From an uncultured Gardnerella sp. (GTDB lineage Bacteria > Actinomycetota > Actinomycetes > Actinomycetales > Bifidobacteriaceae): a stretch of DNA of 64,000 nucleotides. The notes under the pieces are model-generated. The model ran no database searches. It was not told where the DNA came from and saw only the letters and a list, made by a program, of their open reading frames with translations. The stretch is from assembly GCA_947088155.1 (NCBI GenBank), contig CAMUFL010000006.1:26485-90484 (forward strand), given 5' to 3'. The translations under genes and the position numbers were made by a program. Of the stretch, positions 17,325-27,299 are shown piece by piece (the first letter of the stretch is position 1; every line of letters begins with the position of its first letter).

Positions 17325-18260
17325 ATGGCTGAGAACTTGAATACTACGGTAACTGTGAACGAATCCTCGGATCCGCAAAACAAAAGCGGCGAAGACCGTA
17401 CAGCATTGAACCGTCAACTGGCACAAATGCTTAAAGGCGGCGTGATTATGGATGTCACCACCCCAGAGCAGGCGCGAATTGCTGAGGATTCTGGCGCGTG
17501 CGCAGTTATGGCTTTGGAACGTATTCCTGCTGATATTCGCGCAGCCGGCGGCGTTTCTCGTATGAGCGACCCAGCAATGATTCACGGCATTCAAGAGGCT
17601 GTGTCTATTCCTGTTATGGCAAAATGCCGCATCGGTCACTTTGTTGAAGCACAAGTGCTTGAAGCTATCGAGATCGACTACATCGACGAAAGCGAAGTGC
17701 TTTCTCCAGCCGACGACGTGTATCACATCAATAAGCGCGATTTTGCTGTGCCTTTCGTTTGCGGTGCTAAGGATTTGGGCGAAGCTTTGCGCCGAATTAA
17801 CGAAGGTGCTTCCATGATTCGCACTAAGGGCGAGCCTGGAACTGGAGACGTGATTCAGGCTGTGCGTCACATGCGCATGATGAATTCCGCAATTCGTAAG
17901 CTTACAAGCATGCGCGAGGATGAGCTTTTTGAGGAAGCTAAGAATTTGCGCGTGCCTTTCGAACTCGTAAAATACGTTGCGCAAAACGGCAAGCTTCCTG
18001 TTGTTAACTTCGCAGCCGGCGGCGTTGCAACCCCAGCCGACGCTGCTTTAATGATGCAGCTTGGCGCTGAAGGCGTATTCGTTGGCTCCGGCATCTTTAA
18101 GTCTGGAGACCCAGCAAAGCGTGCTGCAGCAATCGTTAAAGCTGTAACTAATTACAAGGATGCCAAGATGATTGCTAAGCTTTCCGAAAACTTGGGCGAA
18201 GCTATGGTTGGCATTAACGAGCAGGAAATCAAGCTTTTAATGGCTGAGCGAGGCGAGTGA
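17325..18260 (+). CDS. pdxS: Pyridoxal 5'-phosphate synthase subunit PdxS
   Basis: The synthase subunit that builds PLP from ribose 5-phosphate, glyceraldehyde 3-phosphate and ammonia (DXP-independent route). About 311 residues forming a TIM barrel. The catalytic lysine is in SIPVMAKCRIGH at residue 100, and the conserved Asp in GGVIMDVTTPEQA at about 43. DESEVLSPAD and NFAAGGVATPADAA are further PdxS signatures. The ATG at 17325, four bases after GAGG, is chosen over upstream in-frame ATGs that read through the tandem repeat. It is coupled to pdxT by a four-base overlap. Confidence 0.96.
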   Translation: MAENLNTTVTVNESSDPQNKSGEDRTALNRQLAQMLKGGVIMDVTTPEQARIAEDSGACAVMALERIPADIRAAGGVSRMSDPAMIHGIQEAVSIPVMAKCRIGHFVEAQVLEAIEIDYIDESEVLSPADDVYHINKRDFAVPFVCGAKDLGEALRRINEGASMIRTKGEPGTGDVIQAVRHMRMMNSAIRKLTSMREDELFEEAKNLRVPFELVKYVAQNGKLPVVNFAAGGVATPADAALMMQLGAEGVFVGSGIFKSGDPAKRAAAIVKAVTNYKDAKMIAKLSENLGEAMVGINEQEIKLLMAERGE

Positions 18261-18856
18261 TTTTGTCAAACTCACCTACCAATACTGATAACTCCGCTCA
18301 TACTGTAGCAGTTTTAGCTGTTCAAGGTGCTTTTCTTGAACATCGCTTAATGCTTGAAAAATTAGGCGCACACGTTATTGAACTTCGTCAAGCGCGCGAC
18401 TTGGAGCAGTCTTTTGACCGCTTAGTACTTCCGGGCGGCGAAAGCACTGTGCAAGCTAAGCTTCTTCGTGAGCAAAATATGCTCGAACCTTTGCGCGAGC
18501 GCATTGCAGAAGGAATGCCTGTTCTTGGCACTTGCGCAGGTTTGATTTTGCTTGCGAAAAACGTGGAAGGTGACGAAGTAAACGGTTTTGGCACTTTAGA
18601 CGTAACAGTTAAACGCAATGCTTACGGACGCCAGCTCGGAAGCTTCCATTGCGAGGCTGAGTTTGGTGAGCTAGGCAATGTGCCGATGACGTTTATTCGC
18701 GCGCCTTACATTGCAGAAGTAGGCTCTAATGCCAAAGCTCTTGCAACTGTAGATGGTCATGTTGTCGCCGCGCGCCAAGGAAAGCAAATCGGCACATCCT
18801 TCCACCCGGAGCTTGACGACGATATGCGAATCCATCAGCTTTTCCTGGATTTATAA
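18257..18856 (+). CDS. pdxT: Pyridoxal 5'-phosphate synthase glutaminase subunit PdxT
   Basis: A class I glutamine amidotransferase of 199 residues that supplies ammonia to PdxS. Visible motifs: AVQGAFLEH near the N-terminus, LPGGEST at about 58-64, the nucleophile C93 in GTCAGLILLA, and the His-Glu pair H183/E185 in TSFHPEL. Translation probably begins at a GTG overlapping the pdxS stop (GTGA), so the two are made together. The repeat-type hairpin follows the stop codon. Confidence 0.96.
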   Translation: MILSNSPTNTDNSAHTVAVLAVQGAFLEHRLMLEKLGAHVIELRQARDLEQSFDRLVLPGGESTVQAKLLREQNMLEPLRERIAEGMPVLGTCAGLILLAKNVEGDEVNGFGTLDVTVKRNAYGRQLGSFHCEAEFGELGNVPMTFIRAPYIAEVGSNAKALATVDGHVVAARQGKQIGTSFHPELDDDMRIHQLFLDL

Positions 18857-18896
18857 TCGAATTTGCAATCTTTCGTAAATACAAAAAGCCTTGCAA

Positions 18897-18938
18897 GGGA
18901 GGTCTGTCTTCGTCAATAAAGACGAAGACAGACCTCCC
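18897..18938. repeat. Palindromic repeat copy B (perfect 18-bp stem)
   Basis: GGGAGGTCTGTCTTCGTC (18897-18914) is exactly complementary to 18921-18938, loop AATAAA. The core CTGTCTTCGTC-AATAAA recurs at 63830-63857. It lies between the convergent pdxT and coaX genes and may serve as a terminator, although no T-run follows. Confidence 0.75.
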
Positions 18939-19033
18939 TCACATTTGGAGCACAACACAACCCAAAACCCTCCAAACACGAGCAAAATTACCCACGTTTT
19001 GAGCAAAAAACAACAAATAAACGATATTTACTA

Positions 19034-19801
19034 TTAGCGCAAGTTTCGCTGATAAATCGAAGCCATACCTTTGAAAATAAGATCCGGATCGTAATAATCA
19101 ATCGATTGCACGTCATTTTCAAAAAGCCTACCCAAGCCACCAGTAGCAACTACCTTAAATGGCTCGTCTATTTCAGTTTTAAATTGTGCAATTGTACGCT
19201 CAATTCCACCCAAGAAGCTGTAATATAATCCAGCTTGCATTGCGAGTTTAGTAGATTTTGCAAGAACAGACTGCGGTCTAGCTATTTCCACTTCTGGAAG
19301 CTGAGCCGTGTTATCCCAAAGTGCCGCAGCTGCAGTACGAATACCTGTGCAAATAAGTCCGCAAGTAATAGCACCACTTTTATCTATATAGTTATAAGTT
19401 GTTGCCGTACCAAAATCAATAACTAATACAGATCCTCCATACTCACTAAACGCACCAACGCAATCAGCTAAACAATCCGCGCCAAGAGTTCTTGGCTCAT
19501 CAATACGAATATTCATACCGGTTTTAACACCAGGACCTACAATCATAGGATCAATATGAAGAAATTTGATAATACTAGCGCGGAATGAATGCATAACTTT
19601 CGGCACAACAGAAGCAACGATAACATCTTCAACATCATTTATTGTAAATCCGCTTAAATGCAAAAATTGCGCAATCATAATGCCATACTCGTCTGATGTA
19701 TGATTAGACTTTGTTGTCATACGATAAGTGCCAACAATTCGGTTATTTTCCAAAAAACCCAGCACAATATTCGTATTACCAATGTCTACTGCTAATAACA
19801 T
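19034..19801 (-). CDS. coaX: Type III pantothenate kinase
   Basis: Phosphorylates pantothenate in the first step of CoA synthesis. A 255-residue ASKHA-fold kinase starting MLLAVDIGNTNIVLGF, with the phosphate-binding DxGNT at 6-10. Other family segments are RTLGADCLADCVGAF, the acidic loop VIDFGTATTYNYID and VATGGLGRLF near the C-terminus. It stands alone on the minus strand, 177 bases from pdxT (convergent). Both neighbours make cofactors, but nothing indicates co-regulation. Confidence 0.95.
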   Translation of the reverse strand: MLLAVDIGNTNIVLGFLENNRIVGTYRMTTKSNHTSDEYGIMIAQFLHLSGFTINDVEDVIVASVVPKVMHSFRASIIKFLHIDPMIVGPGVKTGMNIRIDEPRTLGADCLADCVGAFSEYGGSVLVIDFGTATTYNYIDKSGAITCGLICTGIRTAAAALWDNTAQLPEVEIARPQSVLAKSTKLAMQAGLYYSFLGGIERTIAQFKTEIDEPFKVVATGGLGRLFENDVQSIDYYDPDLIFKGMASIYQRNLR

Positions 19802-19983
19802 GTGTGTCTACTTCCTATATTGACATTTACGGATTAATTAAGTTAATTTGCAATCACGCGCGCACGTATTGTATGTGTATTTATACTATCCTATTGTATT
19901 TATACTACTTTTGCTAATGATCTTACTTTTACGCAAAATTAAGCTGCTTTTACGAAATCACTTAATTTTAATACGTTACGAAA

Positions 19984-21426
19984 TTATCTAACTACAAATC
20001 CTTGATTGTAACCATATTCTTGAAGATCTTTTTCCCACAATAAAAGACCATCTTTTAAAGAAATGCGTTTACCAGGATCATCTGGAAGCCACAATCTACT
20101 TCCATCATCTTGAGTAACACCAGCATCAATCATGGCTTGCACGTTTAATCTAGCTAAAGATTTAACACTCCAGTCATATGCTTGACCCATAGTTGCTCTA
20201 AAATCACTTCGCGAATACACTTCAAAAGGCAAATACCTGTATCCCGTATCCACGCGATTAGCGGCATCTGCAAATACACGATTAAACTTCTGGCCGCCAA
20301 AATAAGGTATATCAATGCCTCGTGAATCACGAATAGTAGCTCTATCTAAAAATGACTTATCTCTAAGCGTAACAACATCTGCAGGAAACGCTCCACCATT
20401 GACACGAGTACGAATTCCATGCATATCATGGCATACAAAATTCACAAATCGCATTGCTGCTTCAGGCTTACGACTCGATTTAAGCACAGATAACGAAGAA
20501 CCACCCATTTCTGCATTACGCTTTTCTCCGTGCATAGTTGGCACATTCGTCACCTTCCACAATCCTGCAGTTCCAGGCACATTTTCCAGAAGCAAAGACG
20601 GCATCCAGGCTCCTGAGAAAACAGAAGCAATCTTGCCAGCTCCAACACCGTTCTTCCAGCGTTGACTCCAAGTTGTAGTTCTAATGTCAATCAATCCTTC
20701 ATCAATCATTGATTGCCAGAACTTTGTAAACTCTTCAGTACCCTTATCTTTGCTCAATCTAACAGTAACTGTTTTCCCATCATGAGAAGTCATAAACGGG
20801 TGTCCACCTGCAAGCCAAATCATAGCGTTATAAAAACTTGCGTCACCTGAGTCTGCTGCAATATACACACCGATATCTTTAAGCTTACGAGCAGCGTGAC
20901 GGTAATCTTCCCAAGTGTGTATTTTTGTGGCATCTACACCAGCCTGCTTAAACACGTCATCATTATAAAACCAAGCCATTGGGCCAGAATCCATTGGCAA
21001 ACCGTAAACACGTCCACCAAGTTGCACAGAAGACCATGTTCCAGGAGTATAGAATGTGCGAGTATTTTTCACACGATCAGTAATATCTAAAAGCTGTCCA
21101 CTTACAGCATATTGCGGAAGAGCAAAATATTCTAATTGAACAATATCTGGCATACCATAGCCATCTTGAATAGCGCTATTAAGATTGCTATATCCGCTAG
21201 TATCTTTTACAGTTACATGAACATCTGGATTATGTAATTCAAATTCTTCAGCAAGTCGTTTCATGCTTGGTTCCCAAGACCAAACACTAATTTGAGTTCT
21301 AGAATCTTTAGTTCCGCATCCGCAAGAAAACAGCAAAGAAAAAACACAAAGTATCGACAGAAGCAAGCGTCCAAAATGATTGCGTTGTTGCAAAATTCTT
21401 GCAAATGCAGACATAAGATTTGCCAT
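19984..21426 (-). CDS. Sugar-type ABC transporter substrate-binding lipoprotein (SBP family 1)
   Basis: A 480-residue secreted solute-binding protein. The N-terminus has a basic region, hydrophobic LLLSILCVFSLLF and a cysteine at about 35 (FSCGCG), probably the lipidation site although the box is imperfect. The mature part has the family-1 pattern: WSWEPSMKRLAEEFELHNPDVHV, WYNDDVFKQAGVD near the middle, and MGGSSLSVLKSSRKPEAAMRFVNFV. The likely ligand class is a carbohydrate. No permease or ATPase gene is next to it; it sits between coaX and glmS, so its transporter must be encoded elsewhere. Confidence 0.88.
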   Translation of the reverse strand: MANLMSAFARILQQRNHFGRLLLSILCVFSLLFSCGCGTKDSRTQISVWSWEPSMKRLAEEFELHNPDVHVTVKDTSGYSNLNSAIQDGYGMPDIVQLEYFALPQYAVSGQLLDITDRVKNTRTFYTPGTWSSVQLGGRVYGLPMDSGPMAWFYNDDVFKQAGVDATKIHTWEDYRHAARKLKDIGVYIAADSGDASFYNAMIWLAGGHPFMTSHDGKTVTVRLSKDKGTEEFTKFWQSMIDEGLIDIRTTTWSQRWKNGVGAGKIASVFSGAWMPSLLLENVPGTAGLWKVTNVPTMHGEKRNAEMGGSSLSVLKSSRKPEAAMRFVNFVCHDMHGIRTRVNGGAFPADVVTLRDKSFLDRATIRDSRGIDIPYFGGQKFNRVFADAANRVDTGYRYLPFEVYSRSDFRATMGQAYDWSVKSLARLNVQAMIDAGVTQDDGSRLWLPDDPGKRISLKDGLLLWEKDLQEYGYNQGFVVR

Positions 21427-21460
21427 CCGTTACTTTATGTTACTCAACGTTGTTATGCGC

Positions 21461-23368
21461 TTACTCAACAGTTACAGACTTTGCAAGATTACGAGGCTTA
21501 TCAACATCATAACCTTTTAACTTTGCCATATCCATTGCAAATAATTGCAATGCAACTACATCTACAAGAGGACTTAGCAAAGTCGCACATTTAGGATGCC
21601 AGAACACAATATCTGCATAGCGAGAAGCATCTGGATCACCCTCTTCTGCAACAGCTATAGTGAAAGCTCCGCGCGCTTTAACTTCTTCAATTCCAGAAAT
21701 AACTTTCGCATGAAGCACATCACGACCGCGAGAAGATGGCACAATCACAACTACCGGCTCACCTTCATCTACAAGCGCAATAGGACCGTGCTTAAGCTCA
21801 CCCGCGGCAAAACCTTCAGTAAACGTATACGCAATTTCCTTAAGCTTCAACGCACCTTCTAGCGCAACAGGATATCCAACATGTCGACCTAAGAAAAGGA
21901 AAGATTTAGCTTCCAGAGTATGCTCAGCAGCTTTCATAATTGATTCAGATTGTGTATCAAGTACATGCTGAATTTTATCCGGCATCTCTTTTAATTGCGC
22001 AACGATTTGCTGAATTTCGTCGCGATACATAGTGCCTTTTACTTGCGCCAAAAACAGACCAAGCATATAGGCTGCAACTATTTGCGCAACAAAAGCTTTA
22101 GTAGATGCAACTGCTATTTCTGGACCTGCATGCGTGTAAAGAACTGCATCAGATTCGCGCGGAATGCTAGAACCTTGCGTATTGCAAATTGCAAGAACTC
22201 GACTACCTTGCTCGCGCGCATGGCGCAAAGCCATAAGCGTGTCCATTGTTTCACCAGATTGCGAAATAGCAACAACCAGCGTGCGATGAGTCAAAATAGG
22301 ATCACGATATCTAAACTCATGCGCTAATTCAACTTCTACAGGCACACGAACCCAATGCTCGATAGCATATTTTGCAACCAATCCGGCATAACTTGCAGTT
22401 CCGCAAGCAACAACAATAATTTTATCTATTGAACGCAAAACATCTTGGCTAATATGCACTTCATCTAGCACAATATTTCCTTGCGCATCAAAGCGACCTC
22501 GCAAAGTGTCAGCGACAGCATGTGGATCCTCATGAATTTCCTTATCCATAAAGGAATCCCAACCGCCTTTTTCTACTGCAGAAGCATCCCAATCAACCGT
22601 AAAACAAGTAGGATTTTCAACAATATTATTGTCAAAATCAGTTAGAAGCAAAGATGCCTTGCCGCTGCCATCTACATCTCCAATGCACACAGCTTGATCT
22701 TGACCAACTTCCAAGACTCGATCCGTATAAGCAACAAAAGCTGCAACGTCAGAGCCAAGGAAATATTCACCGTCTCCAAGACCTACGACCAAAGGCGAAT
22801 CGTGACGAACAGCAGCCACAATACCAGGCTGACGAACGTCAACAGCAAGTAATGTGAAAGCTCCTTTTAACATTTTTGCAGTACGACGAAGAGCTGTGAA
22901 TAAATCAGGCTTACCAGTTTCGTTTACAATATCATTCGCAATTTTGCCAAGTAATTTTGCAGCAACTTCAGTATCTGTTTGAGAAGAAAATTCGTATCCT
23001 TCTTCGTGAAGCTGCTCTTTTAATACAACAGCATTTTCAATAATGCCATTATGAATAAGCGCGATTTTGCCATCTGCACTAGTATGAGGATGCGCATTAA
23101 TGTCACAAGGAGCACCGTTAGTAGCCCAACGAGTATGACCAATAGCTGCACTCGCCTCAGGCATAGGGTTTGCATCAATATCATTGCGAAGAACAGATAA
23201 ACGACCAGCTTTCTTTCTCACAGTCGCACATTTCATCCCAGGAGCAACTAAAGCTACGCCCGAAGAGTCATATCCGCGATATTCTAGACGCTCTAACCCA
23301 CCTAAACAAACTTCTAAAGGTTTTGCACAAACTTTTCCAAAACCTGCGTATCCTACAATGCCACACAT
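21461..23368 (-). CDS. glmS: Glutamine-fructose-6-phosphate aminotransferase (isomerizing)
   Basis: Makes glucosamine 6-phosphate for peptidoglycan and other amino sugars. The 635-residue protein begins MCGIVGYAGF, exposing the N-terminal nucleophile Cys after Met removal. GHTRWATNGAP and the glutaminase fold follow, then two SIS domains (ISQSGETMDTLMALRHA, TEGFAAGELKHGPIALVD) and the typical C-terminus ending DKPRNLAKSVTVE. Thirty-four bases separate its stop codon from the downstream lipoprotein start, so the lipoprotein may be co-transcribed with glmS. Confidence 0.97.
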   Translation of the reverse strand: MCGIVGYAGFGKVCAKPLEVCLGGLERLEYRGYDSSGVALVAPGMKCATVRKKAGRLSVLRNDIDANPMPEASAAIGHTRWATNGAPCDINAHPHTSADGKIALIHNGIIENAVVLKEQLHEEGYEFSSQTDTEVAAKLLGKIANDIVNETGKPDLFTALRRTAKMLKGAFTLLAVDVRQPGIVAAVRHDSPLVVGLGDGEYFLGSDVAAFVAYTDRVLEVGQDQAVCIGDVDGSGKASLLLTDFDNNIVENPTCFTVDWDASAVEKGGWDSFMDKEIHEDPHAVADTLRGRFDAQGNIVLDEVHISQDVLRSIDKIIVVACGTASYAGLVAKYAIEHWVRVPVEVELAHEFRYRDPILTHRTLVVAISQSGETMDTLMALRHAREQGSRVLAICNTQGSSIPRESDAVLYTHAGPEIAVASTKAFVAQIVAAYMLGLFLAQVKGTMYRDEIQQIVAQLKEMPDKIQHVLDTQSESIMKAAEHTLEAKSFLFLGRHVGYPVALEGALKLKEIAYTFTEGFAAGELKHGPIALVDEGEPVVVIVPSSRGRDVLHAKVISGIEEVKARGAFTIAVAEEGDPDASRYADIVFWHPKCATLLSPLVDVVALQLFAMDMAKLKGYDVDKPRNLAKSVTVE

Positions 23369-23463
23369 AATCTTCTATTGTACGTTATGCGAGCGAGTGC
23401 ACGCCAGAGAAGCACACAAAAACTATGCAAAACTACATAAATAAGATACGTTTCTTACGTAAA

Positions 23464-24252
23464 TTACAATACGTGATTTAGGAAATCTTTAAAACGATCA
23501 GTTTGCGGATTAGTAATAATATCTGCACTACCCTGCTCAACTATGACACCGCCATCCATAAACACAACCTGATCTGCAACCTCACGCGCAAAACCAATTT
23601 CGTGAGTTACTACAATCATAGTCATGCCATCTTTAGCAAGATTTCGCATAACGGTTAACACTTCACCTACAAGCTCTGGATCTAGCGCAGATGTTGGCTC
23701 GTCAAATAGCATAATTTCCGGTTTCATAGCAAGAGCGCGAGCAATTGCAACGCGCTGCTGCTGACCGCCTGAAAGTTCTGCAGGATAATGGTTCATACGC
23801 TCATCCATGCCAACTCGCTTTAGTTCTTCAATAGCTAAATCGCGCGCTTCTTGAGCTTTCATATGCATAACATGAACAGGAGCTTCCATAACGTTCTCTA
23901 AAGCCGTCATATGAGGAAATAAATTAAAACGCTGAAATACCATGCCAAGCTTCGCACGCTGTTGAGCAATTTCTTTGTCGTTAAGAGCCTGCAGACATTT
24001 CTCACCTTTATGCATTACTTGCTTTACACCGATGCGCTCGCCATAAATACTTATACTTCCTGCAGTCAAAGTTTCTAGTTGATTAATTAAACGCAATAAC
24101 GTCGATTTTCCAGAACCGGACGGACCCAAAATAACTGTTACGCTACCTGGATTCACTGTCATATTAATACCGTTAAGTACATGCAATTGACCGAAAGATT
24201 TCTGCACGTCGTTAATAGCAACCGCAGGAAGATTAGATTTTGCTTCTACCAT
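23464..24252 (-). CDS. Polar amino-acid ABC transporter ATP-binding protein (GlnQ-like)
   Basis: A 262-residue ATPase with Walker A GPSGSGKST, a Q-loop, signature LSGGQQQRVAIARAL, Walker B IMLFDEPTSALDP and switch His in VTHEIGFA. It closely resembles GlnQ/ArtP-type subunits and would power the permease encoded 85 bases upstream. Substrate is probably a polar amino acid; glutamine or glutamate is possible but not shown. Confidence 0.92.
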   Translation of the reverse strand: MVEAKSNLPAVAINDVQKSFGQLHVLNGINMTVNPGSVTVILGPSGSGKSTLLRLINQLETLTAGSISIYGERIGVKQVMHKGEKCLQALNDKEIAQQRAKLGMVFQRFNLFPHMTALENVMEAPVHVMHMKAQEARDLAIEELKRVGMDERMNHYPAELSGGQQQRVAIARALAMKPEIMLFDEPTSALDPELVGEVLTVMRNLAKDGMTMIVVTHEIGFAREVADQVVFMDGGVIVEQGSADIITNPQTDRFKDFLNHVL

Positions 24253-24337
24253 TTATTCACATCCAATTTGTTTGTTTCATGCAAAATTTAAAGTTTACAA
24301 AGAAAAATATTTAAAATTTAAGCTATTATGCGTTTAT

Positions 24338-25351
24338 TTAGGCATTAAATCCGAGCATAGCAGCATCATTTCGTCCTTTAACATTTTTCCGTTTAGCATC
24401 TAATGATTGATCGCCGCGCTGATCAGAATCAGTATTAAGTTGAGCATGCTTTACAATATCTCTTGCCTCAAAACCTTTAGCAAAATGCTTCTCGAGCATG
24501 TATTGCAAAACCATCAAAATGGAAGTAATAATCAAATACCAAATACTCGCAACAAGAAGAAGCGGAATTGGTTTATAGATACGGTTAGCAATAGCATTTG
24601 TAGCAAATTGCAATTCAAGAGTAAACGGAACTGCAAGAACTAACGAAGTCGTTTTTAGCATACCGATTGTTTCGTTACCAAGCGGAGGAACAATAATACG
24701 CATTGCTTGAGGAAGAATTATACGCCTCATAGTTAAAGCTCTACCCATTCCAAGAGCCTTAGCAGCTTCAACTTGTCCACTATCGACAGCTTCCAATCCT
24801 GCGCGAACAATTTCCGACAAATAAGCCGATTCATTCAAAGACAAACCAACTACAGCAGCAGTAAGAGAAGTCATAATTACATTAGAATCAATAGACCAAA
24901 ATTCTACAGAAGTAAAAGGAATACCAATACTAATTCTCGGCACAAGAACCGCAAACATGCCCCAAAATACAAGCTGCGTATAAACAGGAGTACCACGGAA
25001 AAACCAAATAAAGAACCAACTTACGCCACGAAGCACAGGATTAACTGACTTACGCATCATCGCTAAGCCTACAGCAAACACGATTGAAATTACCATAGCA
25101 ATTAGCGTAAGAAGCAACGTCCAGCCAATACCAGAAAGCACATTATCGCTTATTAGATATATTCCGACTACTTGCCATTCAAAACGAGGGTTAGTAATAA
25201 TACTGTAAAGAAGCGAACATGCTATTACAGCTACAATGACTCCGGCAATAATAGGTCCTGGCTTTTTTACTGGCAAAATACGTTCAGAGTTAGCTACTCC
25301 GGACTTGCTCTTAGCAGAGTTACCAATTAAAGAATTCAAAATATACTCCAA
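24338..25351 (-). CDS. Polar amino-acid ABC transporter permease
   Basis: A 337-residue HisM/GlnP-type permease. After about 30 polar residues come five or so transmembrane helices, with FIWFFRGTPVYTQLVFWG and the cytoplasmic EAA loop ALGMGRALTMRRIILPQAMRI. A hydrophilic tail of about 40 residues rich in Asp, Arg and Lys follows the last helix. A single permease gene suggests a homodimeric channel. It lies between the binding-protein gene and the ATPase gene of the same operon. Confidence 0.92.
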   Translation of the reverse strand: MEYILNSLIGNSAKSKSGVANSERILPVKKPGPIIAGVIVAVIACSLLYSIITNPRFEWQVVGIYLISDNVLSGIGWTLLLTLIAMVISIVFAVGLAMMRKSVNPVLRGVSWFFIWFFRGTPVYTQLVFWGMFAVLVPRISIGIPFTSVEFWSIDSNVIMTSLTAAVVGLSLNESAYLSEIVRAGLEAVDSGQVEAAKALGMGRALTMRRIILPQAMRIIVPPLGNETIGMLKTTSLVLAVPFTLELQFATNAIANRIYKPIPLLLVASIWYLIITSILMVLQYMLEKHFAKGFEARDIVKHAQLNTDSDQRGDQSLDAKRKNVKGRNDAAMLGFNA

Positions 25352-25483
25352 TAAGTACGTTTATACAAAAACAGCAAAGTAAAGAAACAATCTGAACCGA
25401 GAATTAAATCACGACTCAGATTAACAATATCATTTTAGATAATTATTCGATTATTTGATAGCTAAAGTTTTATAGCTAAAATT

Positions 25484-26392
25484 TCATAGTTTTGGATTAA
25501 CTACAGACTTTTCAATAGCAACATCTTCAACGCCCCACTTCTTCAAGATATCCTTGTATACGCCGGACTTCATAAGCTTATCAATGCCAGCTTTTACAGC
25601 CTTCAGCATCGCTGCGTCACCCTTTTTAACAGCCGCTCCCATTGGTTCAGAATCCTTGCTGTTTTCCAAAATTTCAAGCTTTCCAGGATTCTTAATTGAA
25701 GCGTAACCTGCAACAGGAGTATCTGCATACATAACATCAGCGCGACCGGAAAGAAGTGCGGTAGTTGCGTCAGTTTGCTCCTTGAAGCTCATGATTTCAA
25801 GAGGCTTATTCCCTTTAGCTGCGCACTGTTTCTTTGCTTCCTCCATAATAGGTTCGCCAACAGTTCCAGTTTCCAAAGTTACTTTCTTGCCACAAAGGTT
25901 CTTTGGATCTACTTTAGTAGGATTTCCCTTACACACTTCAAAAGACAAGCCTGCGTTGGCATAAGTAATAAAGTCTACAGACTTCATACGTTCAGCATTT
26001 ACTGTAAAACCAGAAATACCGACATTATATTTGCTTCCTATTGCTGGAATGATTGAGTCAAACTGAGCATGCATAATTTTTGCTTTTAAGCCCATGACCT
26101 TTGCAAGAGCCTTCGAAAAATCAATTTCGTAACCTACAGGAGTTTTACCGTCTGCAGCAAAGAATTCTGCAGGGGCATAACTTACGTTTACACCAACAGT
26201 TAACTCTCCTGTTTTTGCAACTTCTGCTGGTACCAATGCTGCAACAGCATCATCTTTTTGCACATGACTTATATCATAGCTACGAGCAATATCAGGGTCT
26301 GCTTCTTTAGAATCAGCAGGTCCACATGCAGCAATACTGCCAATCATTACTAAAGATGCAACAATAGCAACAGGCTTCATAGATTTAAACAT
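25484..26392 (-). CDS. Polar amino-acid ABC transporter substrate-binding lipoprotein
   Basis: A family-3 solute-binding lipoprotein of 302 residues. Signal peptide MFKSMKPVAIVASLVMIG ends at a clear lipobox (SIAAC). The mature part has LTVGVNVSYAPAEFFAADG, VGYEIDFSKALAKVMG and GFTVNAERMKSVDFITY, all typical of amino-acid receptors. GAGGAG stands 7 bases before the ATG at 26392, which I prefer to the ATG at 26407. It is the first gene of the receptor-permease-ATPase operon. A 16-bp dyad lies about 50 bases upstream. Confidence 0.93.
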   Translation of the reverse strand: MFKSMKPVAIVASLVMIGSIAACGPADSKEADPDIARSYDISHVQKDDAVAALVPAEVAKTGELTVGVNVSYAPAEFFAADGKTPVGYEIDFSKALAKVMGLKAKIMHAQFDSIIPAIGSKYNVGISGFTVNAERMKSVDFITYANAGLSFEVCKGNPTKVDPKNLCGKKVTLETGTVGEPIMEEAKKQCAAKGNKPLEIMSFKEQTDATTALLSGRADVMYADTPVAGYASIKNPGKLEILENSKDSEPMGAAVKKGDAAMLKAVKAGIDKLMKSGVYKDILKKWGVEDVAIEKSVVNPKL

Positions 26393-26439
26393 AGTTCTTC
26401 TCCTCATGTATGTACTAAGAATCTATAATTTGCATTAAT

Positions 26440-26455
26440 GTGTATAACTATACAC
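26440..26455. promoter_or_regulatory. 16-bp dyad upstream of the amino-acid importer operon
   Basis: GTGTATA and TATACAC arms (7 bp each, 2-base spacer) lie 48 bases before the first start codon and overlap a TATAGT-like -10 sequence on the minus strand. It could be an operator; the regulator is unknown. Confidence 0.35.
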
Positions 26456-26667
26456 GATAACCCTACAAATTCAACAGCCTTTTATACGATTATTGAATAT
26501 ACGAAGATACTCATGCAGTACATCTGCACAATAATTATGCTTTTCATAAACAAAAACTGCATATTATTCGCAATAATGTATAATATGTGCGTGTCGTATT
26601 GTCGCACTTTCTATCCCATGCGAAGCGCACATGTGTTTCAAAAACGTATAAAAAGAAACATCAACTC

Positions 26668-27165
26668 TTAATCAATACTACGAGAACGCAGATTACGGTA
26701 ACGCATTTCACGCAAAGCCTCTCGCTTATCTTGCTCCTCACGCAAAGCCTGACGCTTATCAAATTCCTTTTTACCGCGCGCTAAAGCAATTTCTACTTTT
26801 ACGTAGCTTCCCTTAAAATACAAACGCAAAGGCACAACAGTGTAGCCTTTCGCCTCAGTTTGCCTAGAAAGCTTAGCAATCTCAGCAGCATGAAGCAGAA
26901 GCTTACGCTTGCGCTTAGGAGCATGATTATTCCATGTGCCGTTTAAATATTCAGGAATATTTGCTCCTTCAAGCCACATTTCACCACGACGATCAATATT
27001 CACAAATGATTCAGCTAAAGAAGCACGCCCTTCGCGAAGTGACTTAACTTCAGTACCAGTAAGAGCAAGACCTGCTTCATAACAATCTTCAATTACATAA
27101 TCATGATGCGCTTTACGGTTTTGTGCCACAGTAACAGTGCCATCTTGCGCAGGCTTATTTGCCAT
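26668..27165 (-). CDS. smpB: SsrA-binding protein SmpB
   Basis: Binds tmRNA and brings it to stalled ribosomes for trans-translation. About 165 residues: beta-barrel with VAQNRKAHHDYVIEDCYEAG and LTGTEVKSLREGRASL, the NGTWNNHAPKRKRKLLLH segment, and a basic C-terminal tail (GKKEFDKR, then Arg/Glu repeats) that enters the decoding centre. The ATG at 27165 follows GGAGGGG and is preferred to the one at 27192. The tmRNA gene is also in this window, at 60.3 kb. Confidence 0.96.
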   Translation of the reverse strand: MANKPAQDGTVTVAQNRKAHHDYVIEDCYEAGLALTGTEVKSLREGRASLAESFVNIDRRGEMWLEGANIPEYLNGTWNNHAPKRKRKLLLHAAEIAKLSRQTEAKGYTVVPLRLYFKGSYVKVEIALARGKKEFDKRQALREEQDKREALREMRYRNLRSRSID

Positions 27166-27200
27166 AATTCCCCTCCAGTACACATCACACACAAAAGAAA

Positions 27201-27232
27201 CTTGCCATAAGATACTACTATCTTATGGCAAG
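27201..27232 (-). terminator. Terminator between the CHAP hydrolase gene and smpB
   Basis: A perfect 14-bp stem (27201-27214, 27219-27232) with loop of four; on the minus strand it is followed by TTTCTTTTG. A second, AT-rich 11-bp hairpin lies just before it at 27258-27283. Confidence 0.75.
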
Positions 27233-27299
27233 AACAATAAGTCGTAAATCTTACAACGTTTTCAATTTCAATAAATTGAAAACTATGAAGTGCTTATAT